Shown: positions 9,032 through 17,694 of the stretch, piece after piece
How the letters are laid out: each line of letters starts with the position of its first letter
How positions within the stretch are numbered: position 1 is the first letter of the stretch
Origin: an uncultured Clostridia bacterium
Lineage (GTDB): Bacteria > Bacillota_A > Clostridia > TANB77 > CAG-508
DNA length: 36,388 bases
Direction of reading: 5' to 3'
Assembly: GCA_944393295.1 (NCBI GenBank)
Contig: CALXZR010000066.1
Coordinates: 1-36,388, forward strand
Notes under the pieces: model-generated
Database searches by the model: none
What the model was told of the DNA's origin: nothing
The model's input: the letters and a program-made list of their open reading frames with translations, nothing else
Translations under genes and position numbers: made by a program

Positions 9032-10165
9032 TTACATATTTTTTTCTCTTAGACCATCTTCAATTATCAAAGAGAGTTTATAAAAAATTTTTTTAAAAAA
9101 AGATAAGCTATAAAAATTGTTTTGTACTAGGGCTAAATCTTTTTGGGCATCTTCTGATATATTTAATATACCATATTTTTTAATAAGTTCTCTTTTTTCT
9201 TCTAAGCGATTCATCATATCACAATAAAAATCGTTATAGAAATTATAGTTCTCAGCATTTATAAGCAAATTTTTAAAATTATAGATATGAGTTTGAAAGG
9301 CTTTTAAAGAATCTATATTATTTATTTGATTAAATTCTTTAGTAAAACAACTTTCAAGAATTATATTTTGTGTTTCTAGAGTTGTATTAAATATTAATTT
9401 TTTTAAATTATCTGATTTTTGAGTTAAATTTTTTAGTCTATTGTTACCTGATTTTGTTTCTGAGCAAGTTGTTAATTTATAGGATAAATTGGCAAGTTCT
9501 GATTCGTAATAAACTAGCAAATCAAAATTTTTTTCTATTTCATTGTAAGCTTTTTCACTTGATTTAGCTATAAAAGTATTTTTAAAAACATCATTACTAA
9601 AAAGTGTACTATGAAATAAAGGATAAGTTCCTGTAAAATAAGCAAGTTCACGCATAAGGGCAGTTTGCAAAGGATAGAAATCTGTACTTTCTGTTGAAAA
9701 ATCCATACCATAATATTTTACTGTGTCTAAACTACTTTCAGAAGCAATAGATGCCATCAATTGAACAGCAGCTTCGTTTAAAGCCATTCCAGTATTTTTA
9801 TTTCCTTCTAAGTTATAAAGACCTAAGCGTAATAATTTACCATTTTTATTTTTTAATTCTTGAATAAAATGTATACATTCATGAATTGCTAGAGTATTTA
9901 AATCGTTTAAATCCATCTTATTGCTAAAATATATAGAATTATTCTTATAGAAATATTTAGCAACAGCATCATTACTAGGAAATTTAGCTACATACATATT
10001 TAAACGAGCAATAGAAACAAAAAGTTTACTTTGATCTAAGTTATGTTCTGGAAATGTAGCACATAGTTTTTCTGAAATAGTAGATGCTATTTTATTGATT
10101 TCTAGTGTATTTAAAGGTCCAATTACTTCTATACCTTCTCTTTTTAAAGTAGAATTAATACTCAT
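9032..10165 (-). CDS. Unknown protein with an HExxH zinc-peptidase-like motif
   Basis: A 377-residue protein that I do not recognise as a named family. I chose the start at 10165 because GAGGGAG lies 5 bases before it; a longer frame up to 10207 lacks such a site. Residues 93-101 read AIHECIHFI, giving the zinc motif H95-E96-x-x-H99. About 32 residues later comes ALNEAAVQL with E131, in the place where gluzincins have a third zinc ligand. The second half is helical and lacks clear motifs. No signal peptide or membrane segment is visible, so it should be cytosolic. It stands alone on the - strand, diverging from the dockerin protease gene. Peptidase activity is inferred from the motif only. 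Confidence 0.7.
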   Translation of the reverse strand: MSINSTLKREGIEVIGPLNTLEINKIASTISEKLCATFPEHNLDQSKLFVSIARLNMYVAKFPSNDAVAKYFYKNNSIYFSNKMDLNDLNTLAIHECIHFIQELKNKNGKLLRLGLYNLEGNKNTGMALNEAAVQLMASIASESSLDTVKYYGMDFSTESTDFYPLQTALMRELAYFTGTYPLFHSTLFSNDVFKNTFIAKSSEKAYNEIEKNFDLLVYYESELANLSYKLTTCSETKSGNNRLKNLTQKSDNLKKLIFNTTLETQNIILESCFTKEFNQINNIDSLKAFQTHIYNFKNLLINAENYNFYNDFYCDMMNRLEEKRELIKKYGILNISEDAQKDLALVQNNFYSLSFFKKIFYKLSLIIEDGLREKNM

Positions 10166-10195
10166 AAGAACTCCCTCAATCTTTCGTATACTTAT

Positions 10196-10266
10196 ATTAT
10201 ACAACAAATGGAGTAAATGAACATATCAAGTACATTAAAAAAATGTTACATTTATGTAACAAGTAC
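10196..10266. promoter_or_regulatory. Divergent regulatory region with an 18-base perfect palindrome
   Basis: The bases 10244-10261 form a perfect inverted repeat (TGTTACAT, TT, ATGTAACA), an operator-like shape. The 7-base word CAAGTAC occurs on either side, at 10227-10233 and 10260-10266. A consensus -10 box for the - strand gene (TATAAT on that strand) is at 10196-10201. No -35 with normal spacing was found; TTGATA lies 22 bases away. An activator-dependent promoter is one reading. Confidence 0.45.
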
Positions 10267-10395
10267 TAAAAAATACTTAAAAAGCTTATATTTAAAATGT
10301 AATAAAAATTTAATATAAGGGGTAAAAAAATATAATAAAGTATAGATCCGTAAAGAGTTAGAAACTGCAAACTCACTATTTGTAAGGCTTTAGAC

Positions 10396-10423
10396 TTGAT
10401 TAGAAAAGAAAAAGTGCTATAAT
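10396..10423 (+). promoter_or_regulatory. Putative sigma-A promoter of the dockerin protease gene
   Basis: TTGATT at 10396-10401, 16-base spacer, TATAAT at 10418-10423 preceded by TGC, which makes an extended -10. The start codon is 36 bases downstream. The stretch 10267-10395 holds no gene; it contains AT-rich DNA and a small GAGTT/AACTC inverted repeat. Confidence 0.65.
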
Positions 10424-10458
10424 AAAGTAAAATATATTTAGAGAAAGAGAGAATAGTA

Positions 10459-12621
10459 ATGAATTTAATAAAGAATATACCAAGTAAGTTAAAAATAGTT
10501 GGTTTAGGTATTGCATTTATTTTGTGTTCGAATAGCTCTTTTGCAACAACTATAGATGATATAGATGTTAAATATTCTACAGAATATCAAAAATGGTTAG
10601 AGCTTTCTCAGGAAGAAAAATTAAATACTCCGATACCGAGTACATATGTAGCTGAAATGCCTGATGAATTAGTACAAGAATTTACTAAAGATAATATGCC
10701 AAGTATTTTAAACGAACTAAATAATAGAAAATTAAATTTCTCTTTACAAAATATGTCAGCATCATATAGTGATGATAGTTATAATTTAACAGAAGATATT
10801 AAAATTGATATAAAAAATCAGGGGATAACAAATCAATGCTGGGCTTTTTCTGCTATTTCAAGCTTAGAAACTAATTTATCTTTAAGTCAAAAATTAGAAG
10901 AGGTAGTGAGATTTTCTGCTAGACATATGGACTATGATACTTCAAGAACTTTTGCAGATGGTATAAATGAAAAAGGTTATGGAAGAGAAGTAGGAGATGG
11001 TGGAATTCCAAATGTTTCATTTAATTATCTTGTAAATGGTGAAGGAGCTGTTTTAGAAGAAGATATGCCTTTTGAAAATAATGAAGATAAAATAAATCTA
11101 TCTGAAATAGAAAAAGAAGTAGATACAGTAACTACTGGATATAGTACTTTACCAGCAATTAATAAAACCTATGATAGTAATGGAAATGCAATTTGTTCAG
11201 ATAGCACTGGAGCAATATATACAGAGGAACAGCTTGAAGCAGCTCGTAATATTATAAAAGATCATATTGTTAATTTTGGTGCAATTGCAGCTGTTACTGC
11301 TGCAAATTATACTGAATATTATAATAATCCAAGTAATATTGCTTTAGCTACTGCTTATTATTGTAATAAAGCAGGAATGACAAGAGATCATGCAATAACA
11401 ATTGTAGGTTGGGATGATAATTATAGTAAAACTAACTTTAATAAAAATAATATGCCAAAAAATGACGGTGCATACATTGTTTTAAATTCATATGGTAGTA
11501 ATGTTTTAGATAATGGATATTATTATATATCTTATGAAGATGTATTAATAGAAACAAGTTTGTATGGTGTGACATCAGCAGAAAAAGTAGATTATGAAAA
11601 TATTTATCAAAATGATTTTTATGGAGGTTTATATCCAATTGGCGCTGCAAGTCAAGATGATGGATATATAGCTAGTGTATATGATAGAACAATAGCAGAA
11701 GAAGAAATATTAAATAGTGTTGGTATTACAAATACACAATATGCAGAATATGAAATATTTGTAAATCCAAATGGAAAAGATTTATTACCAGAAAACTTAA
11801 TTAAGATTGGAGAAACAGAACTATTATCACCAGGATATACAAGAGTTGATGTAGAGCCAACAAAAATAGTAGGTAGTCAATTTGCAATAGTAGTAAAACA
11901 AAAATCTTATGAAAATACAGGTTTCTATTTTCCAATAGAAGTAAATCTTATAGATACAGTATTTGAATATGTTGATTCAAAGGCTGGAAGTAGTTATATT
12001 TCACTAGATGGAAGCTATTGGTTTGAACTTAGAGATGTAAGTATACAAGGAATAGATATGAATAAAGCAGATACTTGTTTAAAAGCTTTTACTACAGTAA
12101 GCGATTCTCAAGACTCAGAAAATGGTAATACAGGTTCAAATGAGGATGAAGAAAAACCAGAAGATCCTGGTACAGATGAACCAGAAACTCCTACAGAAGA
12201 GCCTGAACAACCAGAACTAAAAATTATTTCTGATTTCTATAAAATAGAAGACGGATATATATCAAAAGTAACTTTTAATACAAGCATTGAGGATTTTAAA
12301 AAGAAAATAACTACAAATGCTACTCAAATAGATTTTCTAGATGAAGAAAATAAGGTGATTGTAGATACAAAAGCAATTGTAAAAACAGGTATGAGAGTAA
12401 GATTTAATAATGATAGTATTTATACAATTATTGTACGAGGAGATATAAATAAAGATGGAAATATCAGTTTAGTTGACCTTTCAAAATTAGTAGCACATTT
12501 TAATGAATTAAAAGGTTTTATACTTACTGGTAATGAAGAAAAAGCAGGAGATTTAAATAGTGATGGTAAAATTACAATAACAGATATATCTCAATTAATG
12601 GTAATTTATTCTGCTTTGTAA
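10459..12621 (+). CDS. Secreted papain-like (C1) cysteine protease with C-terminal dockerin
   Basis: A 720-residue exported protease. A signal peptide ends near residue 29. The C1 catalytic domain (about 110-375) has oxyanion Q121, nucleophile C127 (NQCWAFS), H311 (RDHAITIVGWDD) and N343 (LNSYGSN). A lectin-like beta region typical of clostridial C1 proteases follows (about 385-545), then an acidic Pro/Glu/Thr linker (550-586), a small beta module (about 588-658) and a type I dockerin. The dockerin has two calcium loops, GDINKDGNISLVDL from 661 and GDLNSDGKITITDI from 697. Dockerins bind cohesins, and the next gene encodes a cohesin-like wall protein, so the protease is probably held on the cell surface. 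It has its own extended -10 promoter. Confidence 0.9.
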   Translation: MNLIKNIPSKLKIVGLGIAFILCSNSSFATTIDDIDVKYSTEYQKWLELSQEEKLNTPIPSTYVAEMPDELVQEFTKDNMPSILNELNNRKLNFSLQNMSASYSDDSYNLTEDIKIDIKNQGITNQCWAFSAISSLETNLSLSQKLEEVVRFSARHMDYDTSRTFADGINEKGYGREVGDGGIPNVSFNYLVNGEGAVLEEDMPFENNEDKINLSEIEKEVDTVTTGYSTLPAINKTYDSNGNAICSDSTGAIYTEEQLEAARNIIKDHIVNFGAIAAVTAANYTEYYNNPSNIALATAYYCNKAGMTRDHAITIVGWDDNYSKTNFNKNNMPKNDGAYIVLNSYGSNVLDNGYYYISYEDVLIETSLYGVTSAEKVDYENIYQNDFYGGLYPIGAASQDDGYIASVYDRTIAEEEILNSVGITNTQYAEYEIFVNPNGKDLLPENLIKIGETELLSPGYTRVDVEPTKIVGSQFAIVVKQKSYENTGFYFPIEVNLIDTVFEYVDSKAGSSYISLDGSYWFELRDVSIQGIDMNKADTCLKAFTTVSDSQDSENGNTGSNEDEEKPEDPGTDEPETPTEEPEQPELKIISDFYKIEDGYISKVTFNTSIEDFKKKITTNATQIDFLDEENKVIVDTKAIVKTGMRVRFNNDSIYTIIVRGDINKDGNISLVDLSKLVAHFNELKGFILTGNEEKAGDLNSDGKITITDISQLMVIYSAL

Positions 12622-12714
12622 TGTATGTTATATAAATGTAAACAAAAAGCAAAAAATAAAGCTTGATTTTTTGAATATAAAATGTTATTCTATAATAGAA
12701 AAGGAGATTATCTA

Positions 12715-13464
12715 ATGAAAAAGAAAAGTTTAGTAATTACATTAATAATGGTATTAGTTATCTGTAGTTTAATTAATAGTGTTAGTGCATTAAGCTTTAC
12801 TGCTACTATGACACCAAGTAGTACAACAGTTCCAGAATCAACAGAATTTACAATAACTGTTAAAGTATCAAATATTGATGCTGGTGCAAATGGTATTAAT
12901 TCACTTGCTGGATATCTAAAATATGATACAGCAGTATTTGAAACAGTAAGTAGTACTAGCATAGATCAATTAAATAGCTGGCAACCAAGTTACAATAGTG
13001 AAAATGGAAAATTAACTTTAGTAAAAAGTTCTTTTGTAAAGGAAGAAGAAGAAGTTTTCCAAATTACTTTTAAAACAAAAAGCGGTGTTACTGGAAAATC
13101 TGGTGCAATAAGTTTCTCAAATATTGTAGCTTCAAATAGTGAGGGTGACATTTCAGCTGCTGATATTTCTACAACAATTACTGTTGGAACTGCAGGAGCA
13201 AATACTAATACAAACACAAATAGTGCACAAAATCCATTGACTATTAATGTTAATACAAACACAAATAGAAATACAAACACAAATGTTGTAAATCCAACTG
13301 TAAACAATCAGGGAACTAATACAAACCAAGTACCAACTAATACAGCTGATGAAGAAATGCCATATACAGGCGCTGAAGATGTAGCAATGAGAGCTATATT
13401 TGTAGTTTTAGTTGTAGCTGCTGTTTCATATTTCAAATATGAAAGCATGAAAGATGTAAAATAG
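12715..13464 (+). CDS. Cohesin-like surface protein with LPxTG-like sorting signal
   Basis: A 249-residue protein. I start it at ATG 12715 because AAGGAG lies 8 bases upstream and a classic signal peptide begins there (MKKK, then a hydrophobic core to about 25); an in-frame ATG at 12682 would add 11 residues with no such site. Residues about 27-157 form a cohesin-like beta domain: FTATMTPSSTTVPES, GYLKYDTAVFE, then short strands up to STTITV. A linker of TN repeats follows (about 160-212). The C-terminus carries MPYTG (215-219), a hydrophobic segment (226-240) and a lysine-containing tail, the order of a sortase substrate. It lies 93 bases after the dockerin protease gene and is its likely anchor. 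No sortase gene is in the window. Confidence 0.82.
   Translation: MKKKSLVITLIMVLVICSLINSVSALSFTATMTPSSTTVPESTEFTITVKVSNIDAGANGINSLAGYLKYDTAVFETVSSTSIDQLNSWQPSYNSENGKLTLVKSSFVKEEEEVFQITFKTKSGVTGKSGAISFSNIVASNSEGDISAADISTTITVGTAGANTNTNTNSAQNPLTINVNTNTNRNTNTNVVNPTVNNQGTNTNQVPTNTADEEMPYTGAEDVAMRAIFVVLVVAAVSYFKYESMKDVK
13201..13340 (+). repeat. Asn/Thr codon repeat tract in the cohesin gene linker
   Basis: Imperfect repeats of the unit ACAAACACAAAT and relatives encode runs of TNTN in the linker between the cohesin-like domain and the wall-sorting signal. Such tracts can change length by slippage. Confidence 0.7.
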
Positions 13465-13489
13465 TAAATATATTATAAAAATGTAAAGT

Positions 13490-13534
13490 AAGTCCAAATT
13501 ATTAAGCGTAAAAGTTTAATAGTTTGGACTTTTT
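13490..13534 (+). terminator. Terminator after the cohesin gene
   Basis: A 16-bp stem with one G-U pair (13490-13505 with 13516-13531, 10-base loop) followed by a T run. It closes the protease-cohesin block. Confidence 0.88.
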
Positions 13535-13585
13535 GCGTATAAATATTTGATTTACATTTTCTTTTTGAAAGCTATGTGAATTGCA

Positions 13586-13614
13586 TTGAAAAAATGTTCC
13601 AAGTGAGATATAAT
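13586..13614 (+). promoter_or_regulatory. Sigma-A promoter for topB
   Basis: TTGAAA at 13586-13591, 17-base spacer, TATAAT at 13609-13614, about 30 bases before the start codon. Confidence 0.75.
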
Positions 13615-13643
13615 AATATAGATTAAATGAAAAGGTGAGAAAA

Positions 13644-15548
13644 ATGAAGGCACTAATTACAGAAAAACCATCAGTAGCAATGGAATTTGCAAAAGCATTA
13701 AAATTAAATACTACTAGAAAAAATGGCTATATAGAAGGAAATGATTGGATTATTACATGGTGTGTTGGACATCTAGTAACAATGTCTTATCCTGAAAAAT
13801 ACGATGAAAGTTTAAAAAGATGGAGTTTAAATACTTTACCTTTTTTACCAAAGGAATATAAATATGAAGTAATACCAGCTGTAGAAAAGCAATTTAATGT
13901 TATAAAAGAGTTGCTTACAAGAGAAGATATTACAGAAATATACATTGCGACTGACTCTGGACGTGAAGGAGAATATATTTATCGTTTAGTAGATAATATG
14001 ATAGGTATTCCAGAAAATAAGATAAGGAAAAGGGTTTGGATAGATTCTCAAACAGAAGAAGAAATACTAAAAGGAATAAAAGAAGCTAAAAATTGGGAAG
14101 AATACGATAGCTTATCTGATTCAGCATATTTAAGAGCTAAAGAGGATTATTTAATAGGTATTAATTTTTCAAGGCTATTATCAATAATTTATGGAAGAAG
14201 AATTGCAAAAGACTTAGATGAAGAAAAAATCTCAATTTCTGTGGGAAGAGTTATGACATGTGTTCTTGGAATGGTAGTTTCAAGAGAAAGAGAAATTCGA
14301 AATTTTGTAAAAACTAAATATTATAAGATTATTGGAGAATTTGGAGAAAAAGAATCTTCTTTTAAGGCTGAATGGAAAGTAAACGAAAATTCAAAAGTTT
14401 ATAATTCACCTAAATTATACAATGATTCTGGTTTTAAAAAAGAAGATGATGCTAAAGCTTTTATATCATATTTTGCTGGAAAAAAAGGCAATGTTTTAGA
14501 AGTAAAAAAGTCAAAACAAAAAGAAAATGCACCATTATTGTTTAACTTAGCTGAGATTCAAAATGAATGTACAAAAAACTTTAAAATAAAACCAGATGAA
14601 ACTCTAGAAATAATTCAAGATTTATACGAAAAAAAGCTAGTTACTTATCCGAGAACTGATGCTAGGGTATTGTCTACTGCTATAGCAAAAGTAATTGGAA
14701 ATAATTTAAACGGTATATACAAAAATTTTAAAGATGAAGAAATTCATGGCTATATAGATAAAATGATTAAAGAAAAGTATAGCACAAATCTAATTAAAAC
14801 AAAATATGTTAATGATAGTAAAATTACAGACCATTATGCTATTATACCAACAGGGCAAGGGTTTGAAAATTATGAAAAACTAGATAATTTAAAGAAGAAT
14901 GTATATAGACTAATAGTAAAAAGATTTATTGCTATTTTTTATCCACCGGCTGAATATAGCAAAGTTTCTGTAACAGTTGAAGTTGAGAAAGAATTGTTTA
15001 CAAGTAGTGGAAAAGTATGTATGAAACAAGGCTATTTAGAGGTTTTAAAAAACAAAGCTAAAGAAGGTGAATCTACAGATAATTTAAGTATACTTGCAAG
15101 TTTAAAAAAAGGTCAAGAGCTAGAAGCTTTAAACTATGAAATTAAAGAAGCTGAAACAAATCCACCATCAAGATATAATTCAGGTTCTATGATTTTGGCA
15201 ATGGAAAATGCAGGAAAATTAATAGAAGATGAGGCTTTAAGAGAACAAATAAAAGGAGCTGGAATAGGAACTAGTGCAACTAGAGCAGAGATAATAAAGA
15301 AGCTAGAAAGAATAAAATATATAGATATTAATAATAAAACACAAATTATAACTCCAACTAAAAAAGGAGAAATGATATATGACATAACATTAAAATCTAT
15401 ACCAGATATGCTTAATCCAAATTTGACAGCAAGCTGGGAAAAAGGTTTAGATATGGTTGCTAAAAAAGAAATAGATTCAGCCACTTTTATGGAAAAATTA
15501 GAAAAATATATTAGAAGTAAAATAGATAAATTAGTAGTAAAATATTAA
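13644..15548 (+). CDS. topB: DNA topoisomerase III (type IA)
   Basis: A 634-residue type IA topoisomerase that cuts and passes single strands, mainly to decatenate DNA. The Toprim domain opens with ALITEKPSVA (catalytic E7) and contains ATDSGREGEYIY with D104. The DxGRE form of the second Toprim motif is common in TopB proteins. The active tyrosine is Y335 in LVTYPRTDAR. There is no C-terminal zinc-finger tail, as usual for TopB compared with TopA. The ATG at 13644 has AAAGGTGAG just upstream; an in-frame GTG at 13635 lies inside that site and is less likely. The HD-domain gene follows after 12 bases, so they form a two-gene unit. Confidence 0.92.
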   Translation: MKALITEKPSVAMEFAKALKLNTTRKNGYIEGNDWIITWCVGHLVTMSYPEKYDESLKRWSLNTLPFLPKEYKYEVIPAVEKQFNVIKELLTREDITEIYIATDSGREGEYIYRLVDNMIGIPENKIRKRVWIDSQTEEEILKGIKEAKNWEEYDSLSDSAYLRAKEDYLIGINFSRLLSIIYGRRIAKDLDEEKISISVGRVMTCVLGMVVSREREIRNFVKTKYYKIIGEFGEKESSFKAEWKVNENSKVYNSPKLYNDSGFKKEDDAKAFISYFAGKKGNVLEVKKSKQKENAPLLFNLAEIQNECTKNFKIKPDETLEIIQDLYEKKLVTYPRTDARVLSTAIAKVIGNNLNGIYKNFKDEEIHGYIDKMIKEKYSTNLIKTKYVNDSKITDHYAIIPTGQGFENYEKLDNLKKNVYRLIVKRFIAIFYPPAEYSKVSVTVEVEKELFTSSGKVCMKQGYLEVLKNKAKEGESTDNLSILASLKKGQELEALNYEIKEAETNPPSRYNSGSMILAMENAGKLIEDEALREQIKGAGIGTSATRAEIIKKLERIKYIDINNKTQIITPTKKGEMIYDITLKSIPDMLNPNLTASWEKGLDMVAKKEIDSATFMEKLEKYIRSKIDKLVVKY

Positions 15549-15560
15549 GGAGAACTTTAT

Positions 15561-16349
15561 ATGATTAATTTAGAAAATGCAGAAAAAACCTTTTTAGATT
15601 ATGTAAGTAACTATTATGTAGAAGGTATAGATAATTTAATGATAAAAAGAAAAGTAGAGCACACACTTAGAGTAAGAGATAATTCTAAAATAATTGCAAG
15701 TTCACTTAAATTGACTGACGATGAAATTGATTTAGCAACTTTAATAGGACTCTTGCACGATATTGGGAGGTTTGAACAACAAAGAATTGCACATGGATAT
15801 AATGACATAAAAACAGGAATTGATCATGCTCAAATGGGTGTAAAGGTTTTATTTGAAGATAATAAAATACAAGATTTTTTGCCTGATACAAGAGAGTATG
15901 ATAGGATAATCAAATTAGCAGTAAAGAATCATAATAAATTTAAAATTGAAGAAGACTTAACTGAAAAAGAAATAAGATTTTGCAAAATAATAAGAGATGC
16001 TGATAAGCTAGATGTGTTAGAAATTTTTGTTTTAAATGATGAAGATACAGTACTTATTGGAAAAAATAATGGATATGAACTAAGTGCTAATATTACAAAA
16101 GAGTTTTTAGATGCTCTATTTGAAAATAAGCAACTAGATAGAAAATATCAAAATTATTTTTTAGATTGGTATTTGAATACATTGACATTTTTATTTGATA
16201 TAAATTATTCAAAGAGTTTTGAAATTATTAAACAGAAAAAATATGTTGATAATGTTATAGATAGAATAATAGATTTAGTTCCAAATGATAAAGAGATATT
16301 CGAAAAAATAAGAGCGCATATGAATAATTACGTTATAAATAAAATTTAG
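15561..16349 (+). CDS. HD-domain phosphohydrolase
   Basis: A 262-residue cytosolic protein of the HD superfamily, metal-dependent phosphohydrolases. Metal ligands can be followed in order: H34 (VEHTLRVRD), H66-D67 (GLLHDIGRFEQQ), H89 (DHAQMG), probably H124 (KNHNKF) and D146 (RDADKLDVLE). The substrate cannot be told from the sequence; relatives act on nucleotides, signalling nucleotides or tRNA ends. AAGGAG precedes the ATG. It lies 12 bases after topB. No clear terminator follows, so some readthrough toward murA is possible. Confidence 0.85.
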   Translation: MINLENAEKTFLDYVSNYYVEGIDNLMIKRKVEHTLRVRDNSKIIASSLKLTDDEIDLATLIGLLHDIGRFEQQRIAHGYNDIKTGIDHAQMGVKVLFEDNKIQDFLPDTREYDRIIKLAVKNHNKFKIEEDLTEKEIRFCKIIRDADKLDVLEIFVLNDEDTVLIGKNNGYELSANITKEFLDALFENKQLDRKYQNYFLDWYLNTLTFLFDINYSKSFEIIKQKKYVDNVIDRIIDLVPNDKEIFEKIRAHMNNYVINKI

Positions 16350-16438
16350 TAAAGCTTTTAGTAAATAATTGATTTTTCACACTTTATGTAAAATCTTCAT
16401 AATATGTAACATAAAATATTATGGAGAGGGTGAAAAAA

Positions 16439-17692
16439 ATGTATTATTACATAGTTAAAGGAGGAAAAGCCTTAAAAGGAACAACTAAGATTTCTGGTTC
16501 AAAAAATGCTAGTTTACCAATATTAGCAGCAAGTATTATAAATGGAAAAACAACTAAATTATATAATTTACCAGACATAGAGGATGTAAGAACCACACTT
16601 AAAATTTTAGAATTTTTAGGATGTAAAATAAAAAGAGAAAAAGACAAGGTAATAATAAATTCTAAAAACTTAAAAGAAAAACAAATACCAGATCATTTAA
16701 TGAGAAAACTTCGTTCATCTGTTATTTTAGCAGGTGCAATGATAGCGAGGTTTGGAGAAGCTAAATTTTCATATCCAGGAGGATGTGATATTGGTAGCAG
16801 ACCTATTGATTTACATTTAAAATCTTTTCAAAAAATAGGTATAAAAATTGATGAAACTACTAGCTTTATAGAGTGTAGTTGTGATAAAATAAAAAGCAAT
16901 GAAATTCACTTAGATTTTCCTAGCGTTGGAGCAACAGAAAATATTATTTTAGCTTCTGTTTTAGGAAAGCATGAAGTTAAAATTGAAAATGCTGCTATGG
17001 AGCCAGAAATAGTTGATTTAGCACAGTTTTTAAATAAAATGGGAGCTAAAGTATATGGTGCTGGAACAAATTTAATAAAAATTATAGGAGTAGAAAACTT
17101 AAAAGAAGTATCATATAGAATTATGCCAGATAGAATAGAAGCAGGTACAATTTTAATTGCAGCAGCAATGACAGCAGGTGAGGTTACAATTGAAAATGTA
17201 ATACCAGAACATATTAGTCCATTAATTTCTAAGCTTATAGAAACAGGATGCAAATTAGATATAGATACAAGGAAAATTACAATAAAAGCACCAACTAGGT
17301 TAACAGCGACAGATATAAAAACTTTACCATATCCAGGTTTTCCTACAGATTTACAACCAATTTTTTCAAGTATGCTAACTATAGCAAAAGGAACTTCTAT
17401 AGTTACAGAAACTATATTTGAAAATAGATTTAAATTTGTTCAAGAGCTAAAAAGAATGGGAGCTAAAGTTGACCAAGAAGGAACAACTATTATAATAAAA
17501 GGTGTAAAAAAACTACATGGCGCAGAAGTGCATAGTACAGATTTAAGAGGTGGAGTAGCTTTACTACTTGCAGGATTGGTTTCTAAGGGCACTACAAAGG
17601 TAGAAAAAATAGAGTATATTTTAAGAGGGTATGATAATATAGACTTGAAATTAAACAGCTTAGGAGCGAATATAGTAAGAAAAGAGGTATAA
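16439..17692 (+). CDS. murA: UDP-N-acetylglucosamine 1-carboxyvinyltransferase
   Basis: MurA carries out the first committed step of peptidoglycan synthesis, moving enolpyruvate from PEP to UDP-GlcNAc. It has 417 residues from the ATG at 16439, which I prefer over 16421 because GGAGAGGGTG falls between the two and serves as its ribosome site. With this start K22 (SGSKNA) matches the E. coli numbering, and the PEP-binding, fosfomycin-target cysteine is C116 in PGGCDIGSRPID. The late catalytic aspartate is in PGFPTDLQP. Cysteine rather than aspartate at this site predicts fosfomycin sensitivity of the enzyme. It opens the division cluster and ends 2 bases before ftsQ. Confidence 0.95.
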   Translation: MYYYIVKGGKALKGTTKISGSKNASLPILAASIINGKTTKLYNLPDIEDVRTTLKILEFLGCKIKREKDKVIINSKNLKEKQIPDHLMRKLRSSVILAGAMIARFGEAKFSYPGGCDIGSRPIDLHLKSFQKIGIKIDETTSFIECSCDKIKSNEIHLDFPSVGATENIILASVLGKHEVKIENAAMEPEIVDLAQFLNKMGAKVYGAGTNLIKIIGVENLKEVSYRIMPDRIEAGTILIAAAMTAGEVTIENVIPEHISPLISKLIETGCKLDIDTRKITIKAPTRLTATDIKTLPYPGFPTDLQPIFSSMLTIAKGTSIVTETIFENRFKFVQELKRMGAKVDQEGTTIIIKGVKKLHGAEVHSTDLRGGVALLLAGLVSKGTTKVEKIEYILRGYDNIDLKLNSLGANIVRKEV

Positions 17693-17694
17693 AT

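Noticed and set aside
10330..10395. A c-di-GMP or other riboswitch before the dockerin protease
   Set aside because: The region lies upstream of the best promoter and shows none of the conserved bases of the riboswitch classes I know; only a 5-bp inverted repeat is visible.
12663..12696. A promoter for the cohesin gene using TATAAT at 12691
   Set aside because: The -35 candidates are at 14 or 22 bases, and a start from this -10 would fall within the ribosome site. Co-transcription with the protease gene is more likely.
12990..13307. A 105-codon - strand frame in the cohesin gene
   Set aside because: It is the complement of the TN-repeat linker and gives Phe/Val repeats; no ribosome site.
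13941..13980. Missing second aspartate in the Toprim DxD of topoisomerase III (DSGRE)
   Set aside because: DxGRE is a common form in TopB proteins, so it is not a sign of inactivity.
16369..16403. A sigma-A promoter for murA
   Set aside because: TTGATT is present, but candidate -10 boxes lie at 14 or 23 bases; too weak to list.
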